Notes: a model not told the origin generated them from the letters alone. DNA of 64,000 nucleotides from Plasmopara viticola (GCA_001695595.3 MBPM02000006.1:1674001-1738000), one strand, 5' to 3'. Shown: positions 36,239 to 48,460, numbered from the stretch's first letter. Program-made: numbers and translations.

Positions 36239-36990
36239 TCAAGTTTCGGAGAAGACTTTAAAGGCGGCTTTCATAAGCGGCATCAGTATCGCCGACAAGA
36301 TTGTCGTTATATTTAGCTGGCGATAGTCGTGCACATTGCACCAACCTTCGGGCCTCTTGAAGCAAAATGTTGATCCCGAAATTGCAGACGTACAGGAATC
36401 AATTAATACAAAATCATTGAAGTAGCTCAATGTTTCATACAAACTTTGTTTGTGTTGATTCCCAGTGAAGTTTTCACACTCTAACAAAGCTTCCTCCGCG
36501 ACTGTGTTACATAACTAGTCAGCAGTTATGATTAACTGCTGGTAAAAAAATGGGCCATGGGGATAGCATCAGTCGTCTCTATGTTTAGGATCCGAAATTA
36601 TGTATAAAGCAAATTTGTTGAAAACGTGTTCGTAGTCGGCCGAGTGCGAAACGAAATGCCCCCGACGAAAGCTGGCCGCATCATGAAGCCCCTTGCAATC
36701 AACAGCTGCGGGTATCCAGATCGACTGCAGTGTCGGCAACCTCGAACTTCCTTCTACTAAACGCGTAAGCCCCAAGTCTAAAGTTTGAGGCGCGTCAAAG
36801 TAGCCAATGGAGTCGTGTCTTCCTTTTTTGTCGCATTCAGCCATAACTGACGTATCTTCTGCCTTCTATAAAGCAATGCACTTTCTTTAAAGTTTACGCG
36901 ACCGACCAGTGAGAGTTCTTCCATCTTTGTCAGCCGCAAAAGAAACTCGGATGTGGTCTGGTGGTCCTTGTGGCGACGTGCCGTATACAA
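36239..36990 (-). mobile_element. Ty3/gypsy relic, gag-like and reverse transcriptase pieces
   Basis: On the minus strand, 36239-36487 encodes FKRPEGWCNVHDYRQLN and then SAILMP. This is the gypsy RT signature (KKP-GWR-VHDYR-LN) of oomycete elements. Upstream on the same strand, 36778-36990 encodes RRHKDHQTTSEFLLRL and a basic tail, weakly gag-like. The RT is cut before its YxDD box. The opposite strand to the integrase relic at 34.8 kb implies a different copy or a rearrangement. Confidence 0.65.
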
Positions 36991-37739
36991 TCAGGTATCG
37001 ATATCACGAGATTTTATAATGAATAAGCGCTTTGAGTGGTGACAAATCTTCGGAAAGGACGTCAAGCAACTCGAGCTGGGATAGCTGTACAAATTATTCG
37101 AGAGGTAAAAGATTCGTGACTCGATATATGCGTGGCAGTGACATCAAAAGTCTTGGAAGTCGAGTATTTCGTCGAGGACATGCTTTGGGCCATGTCGTCG
37201 ATACACCATTGCTACAGTCGCGAGTGGTGCAATGTTGGCGACACCAAAGTCAGGTTCAAAAATCCTTTATGGGGGCAGCTTAAGCACATTCAATGCTTCG
37301 TGTCCACTCATATACATTAAGAACGTGCTGGGAATGCGATGTCTTACGGAAGTTGTGAGTCCTTTGACAGCGCCAGTAGCGGTATTTCATTCAATAACGT
37401 CGCTGCGACGTAACCGTCGTCACCGGGAGTTAACGGCTTTTACGCAATATATCAAAGATTTTCCCAAAATTTATATGCGTCAGCACTATCCATAGGAACA
37501 GGCAATCATACAGTTCCCGACCAGAAGACAATTCCAGAATTCTCATAATGTTTGAAAGCCAATAGGCCTTATTGCCTAAAAGTAATCTACGATGTATAAA
37601 AAGCCAGATGGAATTAAGAAAAAATATGGCTACGGATATGTAGCACTAGATGGCTGAGAGCCACCAGTTAGGCTGTAGCAAGAAAAATGGTCTTAAGAAC
37701 TCTTCTTTAACATCCCTCCTCTTTTTGCTTTTAGCAACA

Positions 37740-38875
37740 AACACATCTCCTATTTCTACGACTTCGCCTCGCCTGCGCCTCAGCCTCGTCCAACGGCCGA
37801 CTTGAAATCAGCTTCCGCAACTGTGTTACAGTCGCCTTGTAGCATATCGGCGATATCATCCTTGTATGTGTGTTTGTACATATGTAATCCTATAGTTTGC
37901 GCAACTTGCTTAGCCAGTCATTATATATCGCTGTCGCAGCAGCCAACAGTGCAAGCTCTTTTAAAAGCAACTGCTCCATAGCTTCCAATGCAGCTAATGT
38001 TTCTCGATCTCTTGCGTGCGTTCATCGAATGTTAAGATATGTTAGATTAGTTGCGCACTCGAGATCTGTCAAAGTTGTGCTTTGCAAATCTGACATTTCA
38101 TATTCAAACTGTTTAATGTCAACTCAAGCGAGTCGGAAGCGCCCATACTGGTGACCTTTAATCATTGCAGCACAGTCAATTGCTGCAGCGCTTTTGAATT
38201 CGTTGAGACCCAAATTTTTACGAGTCTCTTATCGAGACAGAAATTACAAGGCCTCAAACTCGGCGATCCTTGTTTCGGATACGCCTATGCATGCAGCCCT
38301 GGTAAATCCTTTAACACGCCCAAATATATCAAGTTTGTGCGTCTTACAATCAACGACTGTAATTGTGACAGTAACATCAATGGCGCTAGATTGACGACAT
38401 CATTTTCAGCGAGATCTAAGGTGCGCGACTAACATCCGATTAAACTCATGTGATCAAGTTCGGGTTCGTTCTGTGCTGCGACTTTCAGCAATTTCGAGAG
38501 TGTGATATCGGCATCAGCACCTTTCGACTCATGCAATGTCGGTACAAGTTGCAGTATTGCGGTTACATTAGTTGCTGGCTCTTCATGTTTTTGAGCACAA
38601 ACGGCTGTTGTGTCCATAAGTTGCCGTAGTGTTTTTCTTCTGCTTAAATGTATATATTTCAACTGCACACTTGTGCTCAGTTGGCACAATGTCCGCGATG
38701 TCATTAGCATTTGGCAAGCAAAAAGATACAAGCTAGACCCATAGACACCCAGCAAGTACTCGACCATATCTACGGCGTGTTGAATATGCATCGCACACTT
38801 AGGCTTCAGTAATCGCCTTCTACACATTTGCAGCCTAACTAGTTTTAGCACATACACCGTGTTGTGATTTAGCAC
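37740..38875 (-). pseudogene. Broken leucine-rich-repeat protein gene
   Basis: On the minus strand a frame from about 38875 (ending HMSLIGC and a TAG) continues in the same frame as SRTLDLAENDVVNLAPLMLL, then SQLQSLIVRRTNLIYLGVLK, which are clear leucine-rich repeats. After more stops and a frame change, TTLTDLECATNLTYLNIR and the helical ETLAALEAMEQLLLKELALL appear, then VTQLRKLISSRPLDEAEAQA. At least five in-frame stops and one frameshift break it. Original function is unknown. It differs from the LRR kinase at 10-12.8 kb, as there is no kinase domain. Confidence 0.6.
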
Positions 38876-40232
38876 AATAGCTTTGATTGACTCGATTTAT
38901 TAGCAAAAATGAGTAAGGCTACAATCTAGTTTACGCTCATCATTCTCATGATATAATTCTAAGCAATGCACAGCTTTATCATACGACAGCAAAGTAGTTG
39001 ACTTTGCAATATGCACTCATTTTTCTCTAAACATCAACAGTTTAATTATCAGAAAAATACGGAAACTGTCTTTGCCAGATTGATGCGAATGTATTTTGTA
39101 GCCCGGTAGCATTAATAACATTTACATGTTACGCCCATCTTAGAAGGTACGAGGTGCATTAGGAAGTCCCTTTCAATGAATGAAGATTAGTATCGAACAA
39201 AAGCTGCTTGGTCGTTTACGTATGATCATCAAGTACTAACAGAGTATAAAAAAAATCACAAGCTGTGCGACCTGTCAAGACACATAAAACGCGATCGAGT
39301 GTGAGAATTATTGTGCATATCAATATCTTGATCTCCGATACAACATGCTCCTTTGAAGAATGTCATGACTTAGCTCGTAATTGCTTAGCAATTTGTGGGC
39401 GCGTAAATGCGATGACGAGAAGACTACTGCGCAAACGACTTTGGCCACGTTGTCCAAACGAAACCGGCCTCATCTACCTCTCACTGCAAATCTAGAATCA
39501 AAGTGGTCAGAGCGAGCTGGATGGGTGGAAGAGGAAAATTTGCACAGAAAGTGGAAAGGCTTCCCTTGAGTTTGTGGAAATTTCAATGCTCGATCGATAA
39601 GACTACTCACTTTTGAATCGGTTAGAATTTCAATAACATTTAAAATATTTGTTTGTCTCTGCTTTTTCTATTTGCTATTGATCCTAAGCTTTGATGCGTA
39701 CGATTGCTAAGGCAAGTGCTTTCCTGTCGGCTAATAGAAGCAGATTGCAAGGTCGAGACAGCGCGCACAAGTCACAATGTCTCATTGCCTGGCACCGAGA
39801 GCTTCCGTATCAATCGTACATTAGCATGGAAGCAACACCATGCGCAGGACGTCTTTTACAGCAACGTTTCAACGTTGCTGAGTCCAAGAAATCCTTTAAA
39901 GATTGTTGTGGCAATCCAAACGAAGAAAAGGAGCTGTGAAGTGCGCGCGGTGCACTAAGACATATTTCTTTATCGTCAAATTTTCTTGACTGAGACGCAC
40001 GACAAGCAATAGAGCCTGCATTATTTTTCGAAACTTGTTGAGTGGGCACCATGCGTTTGGCGTATTGATTTTTGCTACTTTGGTGCCGGTCTAACGTTTT
40101 GACATGCAGCATTGACGATTTGTTCTTATTATCTCTGTCATTTCATGCATAGGCTGCTTTTATTTCCAGTGCCATTTCTAATGAAATAGAAAAGAGGTGA
40201 TTTTGCCAAAGAGTAAGGTAGACCTATAGACA
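38876..40232. other. Intergenic, no supported gene
   Basis: Short overlapping frames at 39265-39569 and 39691-39958 lack motifs. The right end is the 3' flank of the RNA methyltransferase gene. Confidence 0.5.
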
Positions 40233-41618
40233 CTACTCGACTGCTTGTTGATTTATTTTGCAAATCCGAGCAATAAAAAGACCGCTTGTACATCGTGATG
40301 GAGTGAAGCGCAAAGTACCTGAAAGTAAACCCTCCTACCAACGATCCATTTTCCACAGTGTCATGTCAGAAAGTCAGCTTTTTATCAAACACTACCTACT
40401 TACCTGACAAGGGACACCTTTGCCAATAGTGATCGGATCAAGTGAAGCTAGAGGTTCTGCCTCAAGAAACTCTGATACGATATTTTCGTTCTGCTTAATA
40501 GATAACGAGCACGTGCTATAGATCATCATGCCTCCGGGTCGAAGCAGACTGAAACCATTTCGTAAAAGCTCACGCTGGACTTTAAGTATCCGTTCGATCT
40601 CACTCAGATTTAGATGATTATCCACGTAATCTTTCCACTTTGTAACTGTATCCAAACGCTGAAGGTGACGAATAGATCCGTCATGCGTACACTCAGCATC
40701 GACGAGCACTTTGTCGTACAATGCCGAGTCCCATTTCAGTAGCTTCTGGCACTTAGCATCTCGAGCGCGAGCGCTTTTGCTCTTTCGTTTTCTCATACGA
40801 TCCTTGGACGCTCTTGACGCAATTTCTTGAGTATCCAGTACAGCTTCAATTCCATCCACATGCACACACTCTGTTTTAGGGCCTACGTTAAAAATCCTTC
40901 CGTCTGCATGAAATAATCGACACCTCCATTTGCTGGCTTCAGTGTGAGACTTGATGAGCCCGTACTTGTGCACTAATTGCTTGCATGCTCCCAATCTTGT
41001 GCGAGAGAGGTCAACGCCAGTCACACTTCCACAAAGCTGCAGAAGGTCAGCAACCATTGTCAACTTGGCGCCTGGAGCACAGCACAAATCAAGCACGTGC
41101 TCTCCCGGTTCGAGATTTAGCAACGTGACGGCATATCCCGATGAGACATCAATACCGTAGACTTGTCCTTCTCGATAGAGACCAACACGAGCCAATGGTG
41201 CTGAGGCTGGTAGCGAATAGAAACCGGGAAGCCATGAAACAGCCTTAAGAGCGTTGACGTCGAATTCGAAAGAATCGTTTTCTACTGCTTCCCGAGCAAG
41301 ATCAGCGGCTATCAATTGCAATCGATGATCGTTAATCTTGAGGTTTTCATTGTGGTTAAGTTGCTTGAGACTGAAGCACGGGAATGCGTTATTGAGAGAC
41401 AAGAGAACGAAATGACACACAAAGGCTTCGTACCGAAAAAACCGCAGCATGTTTTCACTGGCTAAAGGATCTAAAAGATCACTTACATTCACATGGTGGT
41501 CTGCTAAAAAGCGTAGAAAGCCCGAGACCTCCCATACGGTTTGATCATCCCACGCCGTTATCGCGTCATTTGTCATTGCCAATACTTTAATTTTCAAAAT
41601 GAGCCTTTCAAAAAACAT
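40233..41618 (-). CDS. NOL1/NOP2/Sun-family RNA cytosine-C5 methyltransferase, two exons
   Basis: Exon 1 is 40405-41618 (donor CAG|GTAAGT) or possibly one base longer at 40404; exon 2 is 40233-40334, encoding EGLLSGTLRFTPSRCTSGLF and then IARICK before TAG. The product is about 438 aa, or 424 aa if the second ATG (41576, MTNDAITAW) is used. It has the SAM-binding motif LDLCCAPGAKL, the acidic VTGVDLSRTRLG, the catalytic DAECTHDGS (release cysteine) and YSTCSLSIKQNE (nucleophile cysteine). These are the two cysteines of NSUN enzymes. It should methylate C5 of a cytosine in rRNA or tRNA. A basic insert (RMRKRKSKSARARDAK) lies between the motifs. The subfamily is not certain. It diverges from the bS21m gene with under 60 bp between starts. 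Confidence 0.88.
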
Positions 41619-41667
41619 ATTATAATCAAGTAAATAGTACTTGATTCAACCACATTGTTATCACAGG
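41619..41667. promoter_or_regulatory. Compact bidirectional promoter region
   Basis: Only 49 bp separate the start codons of the methyltransferase (minus) and bS21m (plus), or 91 bp if the methyltransferase uses its second ATG. The two must share a divergent promoter, or transcripts must overlap at the 5' ends. I cannot place a defined initiator. Confidence 0.5.
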
Positions 41668-42036
41668 ATGATGTCGGTCCTGCTACGTCATATCGCCCGC
41701 CAGCCAGCCATCCTGGGGTCTCGCACAGCTGTTCACCAGCAACGTTTTCTATGGGCCGCAGTTCCTGAGGGGCAGGACGTGAGTCGCGTGGCCAGTCGCA
41801 TGCAGATGATTTTATCCGAGGACGGTACGCTCAAAACGCTGGGGCTCAAGCGCTTCCATGAGAAAAAGTGGCAGAAGCGCAAGCGCAAAGATGAGGAAAT
41901 GCTGATTCGCCGTGCCAATCGTCGTGTCGGGTCAATGATTGACTTTATCTTGCGCCGCAAAAAGATGTGCGTGTCTTGGTTTGCTACTGATTGTCGACTT
42001 TCTGACGTCTGGTGTGGGCTCTGCAGGGGTCACTAA
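41668..42036 (+). CDS. MRPS21: Mitochondrial small-subunit ribosomal protein bS21m
   Basis: Exon 1 is 41668-41966. A 60-bp intron (GTGCGT...CTGCAG, with a CTGAC branch-like site) is followed by the last ten bases, giving an end ...RRKKMGH. The spliced product is about 102 aa. The N-terminus (MMSVLLRHIARQPAIL) is a typical mitochondrial targeting peptide: basic, hydrophobic and free of acids. The core SRMQMILSEDGTLKTLGLKR, FHEKKWQKRKRKDEE and SMIDFILRRKK follows the layout of animal MRPS21 (RILTMDGLI...RRYYEKPCRRRQRE...INFLMRK). It should sit on the small subunit of the mitochondrial ribosome. The intron is a multiple of three without a stop, so the unspliced message is also open and would add 20 residues. 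Confidence 0.8.
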   Translation: MMSVLLRHIARQPAILGSRTAVHQQRFLWAAVPEGQDVSRVASRMQMILSEDGTLKTLGLKRFHEKKWQKRKRKDEEMLIRRANRRVGSMIDFILRRKKMCVSWFATDCRLSDVWCGLCRGH

Positions 42037-42203
42037 GGCGAACACTACGGCTTAGTGTCGACTACTAGAGAACAACAGCAATTGCAAAATCTAGGACAAA
42101 GTGGTTGATTGTTTTTGTCGTGATTAGTGGTCGTTTGCTACTGTCGCGACTATTGAGCACGTCCACCAGATAGGCGCGGCCAATGCCGACGTCCGACTCT
42201 CAT

Positions 42204-43589
42204 CTAAGCGAGCCACGCCTTAATGTCAGCGATTTGCTTCGTCACGGCGCTTTTGCTGGTTCCACCTGTGACATTCTTGCGCTCGACGCTGGCGTCAAAG
42301 TCCCAGACCTCTTCAACATCCTTTTCAAACTTGGGGTGGAGTGTTGCCAGCTCCTCGAACGTCAGCGCGCTCATAGGCTTGTTCTTGTCCTCGGCCAACC
42401 GCACGGCAGCACCCGCTACGTGGTGGGTTTCTCGAAAAGGAACACCCTTACGCACGAGGTACTCGGCCAAGTCTGTAGCCAGCATCTCCGTGACAAGGAA
42501 GCTCCGCATCTTGTCGCCGCGCGGAGTCATAGTGGCCAGCACGCCGGTGGCAATTTGCAGGCAGTCGGTGATGGTGTCTACGACGTCGAACAGCGCCGTC
42601 TTGTCCTCCTGCAAATCCTTGTTGTACGAGCGTGGCAGCCCTTTAAGAGTCACGAGAAAGCCATTTAAACGGCCCATGACAGTGCCACTCTTCCCTCGCA
42701 GCAGCTCAAGGGCATCTGGGTTCTTTTTCTGCGGCATGAGCGAGCTGCCCGTGCTGTAGGCGTCAGCCATGGTCACAAACTGGAGCGTGTTGTAGATAAT
42801 GAGGTCCTCTGACATTTGGGATAAATGCACCATGAGCAAAGAAGCCCAAAAAAGGAACTCAGCGATAAAGTCGCGGTCGCATACGCCGTCGAGGCTGTTG
42901 GGTGTGACATTGGCAAAGCCAAGGGACTTGGCCAAAGCTTCGCGGTCTAGACCGAACGAATTGCCGGCCAGTGCACCATTCCCAAGAGGCATGTAGTCAA
43001 CGCGCTTAGTTAAATCAGTCAGACGATCTGCATCACGCAGCAGCGCGGCACCGTGACTCAAGACCCAGTGTGAGAAGCGCACCGGCTGAGCCGGCTGCAG
43101 ATGGGTAAAGCCAGGCATGAGCAGGTCAATGTTGCGTTCCGCCAAATGGGTGGCTGTGCCAATGAGCTCCTTAAGACTGTCTTGGAGAGAAACGATCGTG
43201 CGCTTTAGATACAAACGCACATCTGTCGCCACTTGGTCGTTACGACTGCGACCCGTGTGCAACTTGCCGCCCACGGGACCAATCAGCTCAGTGAGACGGC
43301 GTTCGTTGGCCGTATGAATGTCTTCGTCTCCATCCTTTGGTTCAAAAGTGCCAGCCGCCCACTCTTCCCCAACCTTGTCCAATCCGGCCACAATATCGTC
43401 CGCCTCGCTCGCCGTGAGCACGCCGCTCTCCTTGAGAGCGCGCGCATAAGCCTGACTACCGTCCAAGTCGACGCGCCACATGCGCTTGTCCACGGAAAGC
43501 GACTCGTTGAATTTGTTCATCACGGGATCCACGTTACCCCGAAAGCGGCCTCCCCATAACTTCTTCGTCTCCTTCGGTGCTTCTGTCAT
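42204..43589 (-). CDS. ASL: Argininosuccinate lyase
   Basis: The single exon encodes 461 aa, the normal length of the family. It cleaves argininosuccinate to arginine and fumarate, the last step of arginine synthesis, as a homotetramer, probably cytosolic since no targeting peptide is seen. Family signatures: LWGGRF at the start, HTGRSRNDQV (111-120), the general-acid region GFTHLQPAQPVRFSHW with His163, and the flexible catalytic loop GSSLMPQKKNPD (281-292). The C-terminal part (RKGVPFRETHHVAGAAVRLA) is also typical. Codon use is G/C-rich, unlike the flanks. It converges with bS21m, leaving 167 bp between the stops. I see no sign of frameshift or loss. Confidence 0.97.
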   Translation of the reverse strand: MTEAPKETKKLWGGRFRGNVDPVMNKFNESLSVDKRMWRVDLDGSQAYARALKESGVLTASEADDIVAGLDKVGEEWAAGTFEPKDGDEDIHTANERRLTELIGPVGGKLHTGRSRNDQVATDVRLYLKRTIVSLQDSLKELIGTATHLAERNIDLLMPGFTHLQPAQPVRFSHWVLSHGAALLRDADRLTDLTKRVDYMPLGNGALAGNSFGLDREALAKSLGFANVTPNSLDGVCDRDFIAEFLFWASLLMVHLSQMSEDLIIYNTLQFVTMADAYSTGSSLMPQKKNPDALELLRGKSGTVMGRLNGFLVTLKGLPRSYNKDLQEDKTALFDVVDTITDCLQIATGVLATMTPRGDKMRSFLVTEMLATDLAEYLVRKGVPFRETHHVAGAAVRLAEDKNKPMSALTFEELATLHPKFEKDVEEVWDFDASVERKNVTGGTSKSAVTKQIADIKAWLA

Positions 43590-46500
43590 CGCTATTGAGT
43601 GGCTTCGAATATTATCAGCGTGAAAACTAGTAGCGACAAGATATCTATCAAGAGGAGATAAACCTGCAATAGCAAATATTGTTGATCACTAACAATTAAA
43701 GGTAAAATGTACAATCTTGGCAGTCTGTGCCGGTAAATCTCTTCTTATTTGCTACGAGATCTCGGTGTCGACTTTGTTTTGGCAAAGCCTCGTATTCGCT
43801 CAGCATCGTTGCTCCAACAGACTTTTAAGCAATTGCCTGAGCAAATTCTTGATCGAAATGGTTCTGCTACCATATTTGGTATAATGCTTAAAGGCTTCGA
43901 TTCTTTTAGTACCCTTCGAAATGCCGCTGTATGAAACATGTACAGGATGATTCCACTTTTGATTACATCCGATAAGAATATATACGTAATAAGCTCTTTA
44001 TCATGATTAATAGAGACCGGCTACTGCTCGTTCAATAATTCTTCTTCATCCTGGTTGCGCCCATTGTCCAATTAATTGTTGGATCTTTCCCACGATGGCG
44101 ACGAGTCACGAGGCGCTTCGCACACTTTTCTAGTGGGTGACCAACTCGAGAGTTGTACCAATAGTAGTCCTCTTTAATTTTCTCTCTTATGTCCCCCAAA
44201 TTCGGCAGCCTCATTCACGGGAAAACTAAATTTTAAGATCTCTTCATAACAATTTCAGGGTGAGGTGGTCGGTGCGCCTGAGGATCTTTCTAGGTACGAT
44301 GAGAATATTTTTAAGGTATTGTCGCTAGCCGGAGACTTATTTGTAGCCTAAGCGAGTGAAAATCCAGGCGAGTATTTGCCAAAGCACCGATGGTGGCGTC
44401 TGTGAGGAAAGCGATAAGCGCACGCTCCCTGACCCAATATAAGATGGGGCTCTTTCATTACCTTGCTATCCTGAGTAACCCTCTAGCCGGAGAGTTATTT
44501 TTGGCTCGCCGCCTGCGACACGAACAAAACCTGGCGCAGCCTTAGCTCAGAGGACAATTTTGCTACCTGTGACTTTAAAATCGTGCAAACAAATCAGTAT
44601 GTAGCCGGTTTAGAGCAGCAATAATCACTGCAAACCCAATGAGTGGAAGCATGTTACATTAGTGGATTTGCTATCCGCACAAATCACGTAATTTGACTTC
44701 GATGAAGCAAGCAATCGCTTTGTCTACATACAAATTCACGTATAGTCCGCAGTAAACATGTCCTGGAAGCCCTTAGTATCATATTTTGTCAAATGGCTCG
44801 TGAAGCAGAAGTCTCAATCCGTGCCAATTGACCCTAAAAGCTCATGTTGTCTTCAGAGACTAACGGTGCAGTGTAACTTCGTCAACAGCCATCTTGATAA
44901 ATCTATTAGTAGAGACCACCAAACCAGTGATGCATTTGGGTGCTTCATCGCGCCGAACACAAATTCACACGATTAGGTTACATCACCGCAATGGCACCGA
45001 CAGCCCTGTGGATTATACGGCCGCATACATCGAATTTTAATCGGCCCCAAAATGTTCTTTAAGTAACACCACTGATGTGCCATGCATACTCAGACTATAA
45101 GTTGATAGGGTGAATTATTCATGGGTGGCAACGCCAAATGTGAGTCTCGTAAGACCATATCTTTGCCAACTTCATATATGTGAGCCAACTATTTCTCGAG
45201 ATTAAAGATCCACTTCGTTCACTTAGTGCCTCCTTAGTGACATCCATGTTTACTTCAATTGATAGTGATGAGACCAAGATCCTTATTTAGGTCAAATGAC
45301 CACTACCTCCGACATTCTGTCGGCTTAAGGAGCCTAATTCATCCTTTTCTCGAAGATCTCGCTCAGCTTGATAACATGACTCATCAACAAAGCAGGTTTT
45401 AGGCTTAATTAGCTTAAGATCTTACCGGTGTATTTAAGAGTCTCGATGAGTGCCATTTTACATTTGTAGAGGCTGACAGTTGCAAAGGAATTATTTGCGT
45501 CGAATTTGTGTTGACGGGATTTTATCTTAACGCTTCAATGACGTCTAGCAAAGAGCTCTGTTCATCAAAGCCCACAATAAAGGGAACGTGTGCCGCTTCA
45601 CGCTCATCAATGGGCAGCACCATCAATTGATCGGCCTCAATTCATCCACTTCACACCGGACTTACAGCAAGCTCTATTCCCAATATACGCTGCCCAGTGA
45701 GGATCGTGCGACATCACCTGCATCGCCCGAATCTTGTTTCTGGTGCATTGACCCATAGACAATGATTGTCTGTATGGTATACAACAAATGCGACTTTCTA
45801 CGATCGTTGCAAAGCGAGTAACGTGCCAGTTTACGTGCAGCGATAGAGTTTCACCCATGCTGGCTAAGCCTGGCTTGAAGGCTGCATTTTTTGCAACCAG
45901 TGCTGCTTTCTACGAGCACCGCTCAATCACACAAGTGTCACTTATCGTGCAGAGCTAAGAACACACCCATTCCGTCTTGGCTTTCAGCTAACGATTGCAT
46001 CTATGAGACCTGCATCTTACAAGAACGGCTGAGTAGTTTATGCGTCACCATTCACACTCTAAAGCAGCCTTAAGAATGCTGCATTAGCTTAGCGCATCAC
46101 AGTTCCGAGAATTATCGCTCTGTGATTGACGTGCCTTCTCGATGCCATCATTGATAGTCTCTGACACTCAGATGTACAACACGCTTGCTGACTTTGCTTA
46201 GTGCTCGCGCCCATAAAACTTCGCAAATTGGCAGACGTGGATTAATGACTTCCAAGGGCAGCTGAGAACAAAGCTAGCGATGCAGATTTATGGCACTCGT
46301 AGAAGTAGGTAAGTAGTCAACTAAGTCATGTGCAATGTCCATTTAGATTCCGTTATGCCGTTATGCATCAAATACTGCCTAGGACTTTGGGTCTGTTTCG
46401 GAAGGGTAGTCGCATTGTAAGTGCTTTCCAAGCGTCACATTCAGTTGGCTTTTTGACGGCATCGAGTGAGGAACCATACTTTCCGTTACCTCTCCAATCT

Positions 46501-48379
46501 CGTTCCTCACGAAGACAGCAATCTGACTGTCCGTGTCGACACGATCTTGCATTGACGCACTGATGTCTAGATCAACATCCTGCAGTGACCTCAGCTATCA
46601 GAAATCCGCTTTATAAAATGTGTACTATGCCACGCATATCAGCAGAATAGCGCTCCAGATGACTCAACTTTGGCATGCAAAGCCTATGGTGAGATCCGTG
46701 CACGATTAGCGTTGCTCATTTGATTATGTGACAATCTATGTGCACCGTCAGAGCAGCACACTCAACGCCTTGGCCAACAACCAAACCTATTTTCCATAAT
46801 TAGCAGTGATTGCTGCTCTCTACAGTGAATAGCGTGTTTGTGGTATCAAGAGTCTCACTTTTGATGCCTTAGCGATCACACCGTTCATAATTTGCTGCAA
46901 GTTTTGACCTCTACGAGCACTGCTAAGTAAAAATATTGGTAGCTCGGCCTAACGCCAGCAATGCCCTTTCTGATATACTGCGAGTGCTCTGTGTTATGTT
47001 CCCTGCTAGCTGCACTTCACACGCGGTAGTAATCGTTGCAAATTTCAAACTTAATTATGCCGGTTTTAGGTTAAATCGATTCTTTTATCTACGAGCATCA
47101 TACTTTGGCTAATGTACCCCAATATATTCCAGACTCTTGTCACCGACATTGTCAGTGTCCATCTCGGACATTACGATGTCCAAGATCATGATCATATGGG
47201 TTCAGTGTCTGCTCCAATAGAGCTTCTGCTTCGTAGCAATGGTAAGCTCATGACTTGCTAAAGCACTTTTGGCAGCAGAGCGGGTGTCACCTGAGGTTTC
47301 CGGCACCTCGTCAATGTACGACTTGTGGGGCTCAAAGTAAGTCATAGATCATACCTCGCGTCTGCAGCAGAGACCAAACAGCGCTCGGTGCTATAGTTGC
47401 CAAGGAACTTCACACCGTACGGTAACTCTTGTCGCTGTTGCTAAGCGAACGGTGATGAGACCACGTCAATGTGCTCGTAACGCCTCAGCTATGCCTGGCA
47501 TCATTGGATAGTAGAGAGTCAAAAACAAATGCTCGACGCCTTGGAGTCAACGACGACGGACTATAATTTACTAACACCCTTACTTCTGCCTTGACCAATA
47601 GCAAGCTAAACTTGTACAAAGAATCCATGTTTGTAGCACGGATCTTTAATAGCTAAAGTTGCCCGATCTAAGCCCTTGCACAATTCGTGCATAAAAAAGA
47701 CAGCCGTTTCCTCTAACAGAGACTTACAAATTCTTCCAGCCAGTCAAAGCTGCAACTTCTAAAGTAAGCTTTCCAAACAGTGCAATACCTGGTTGGTCGT
47801 CACCGCTATGTTTTTTGGACTCGCTGCTTCTTAAGCTCATCTTAAATAGACAAACCTTCCTTAATTGGAAAAATGTGCGCTTGCGTTCTCTGTTAACGAG
47901 CTTCGAAATATGCTTAGCCACTCTTTGTTGCTCTGTTCGATCAAGCGCGGACATCTTAGACGATTACACATCTCGAATTCGTGAGAGACTTTACTACATC
48001 TGCTCTAGGCGCCGGTAGCATCGAAGCACTATTTTCTGCTGAAATAGCTCCGATATACGGATTTCGTTAGTGAAACACGGCTTCAAACTAGTAATGATTT
48101 CTTCGGGTTCTTGTGTAACTTACTGTCCTATCAGAAAAATAGAAAGACTACTATCTTGTTTAAGTCACTTTGAGGTGACGAGAAAGCTGCTTCACGACCA
48201 CAAAAGATCTGTCTAACGACATATATGTTGTTTGACTTGTAGTGCTACCAAGTACGGTTGGTTCTCTGAATTCTTCACTGAAAGAAAGGGTGAGCGTATG
48301 TCTCTGACTATTCTCGATAAAACCAGTGCGAGTCACACTATCTACCTGACTTCAAGAAGTGGAACAAGTAATTTTAAAG

Positions 48380-48460
48380 CAGAAAGATTATGTTTTCATC
48401 TGTGAGCTGAAGTCGGATTAGAATAACTTCACTGCTCCCTGCAAAGCAATAATCTTTCTG
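48380..48460. repeat. Inverted repeat with 12-bp perfect arms
   Basis: CAGAAAGATTAT (48380-48391) and ATAATCTTTCTG (48449-48460) pair perfectly across 57 bases. The flanks show partial further complementarity. It may be a remnant of a small inverted-repeat element. No terminal duplication is evident. Confidence 0.5.

Noticed and set aside
36488..37838. LTR pair suggested by a repeated ACTGTGTTACA word at about 36.5 and 37.8 kb
   Set aside because: The match covers under 20 bases, and the right copy lies within the LRR pseudogene coding sequence, so it is probably coincidence.
42223..42759. Long plus-strand frames across argininosuccinate lyase
   Set aside because: They are shadows of a G/C-rich coding strand with all family motifs on the minus strand.
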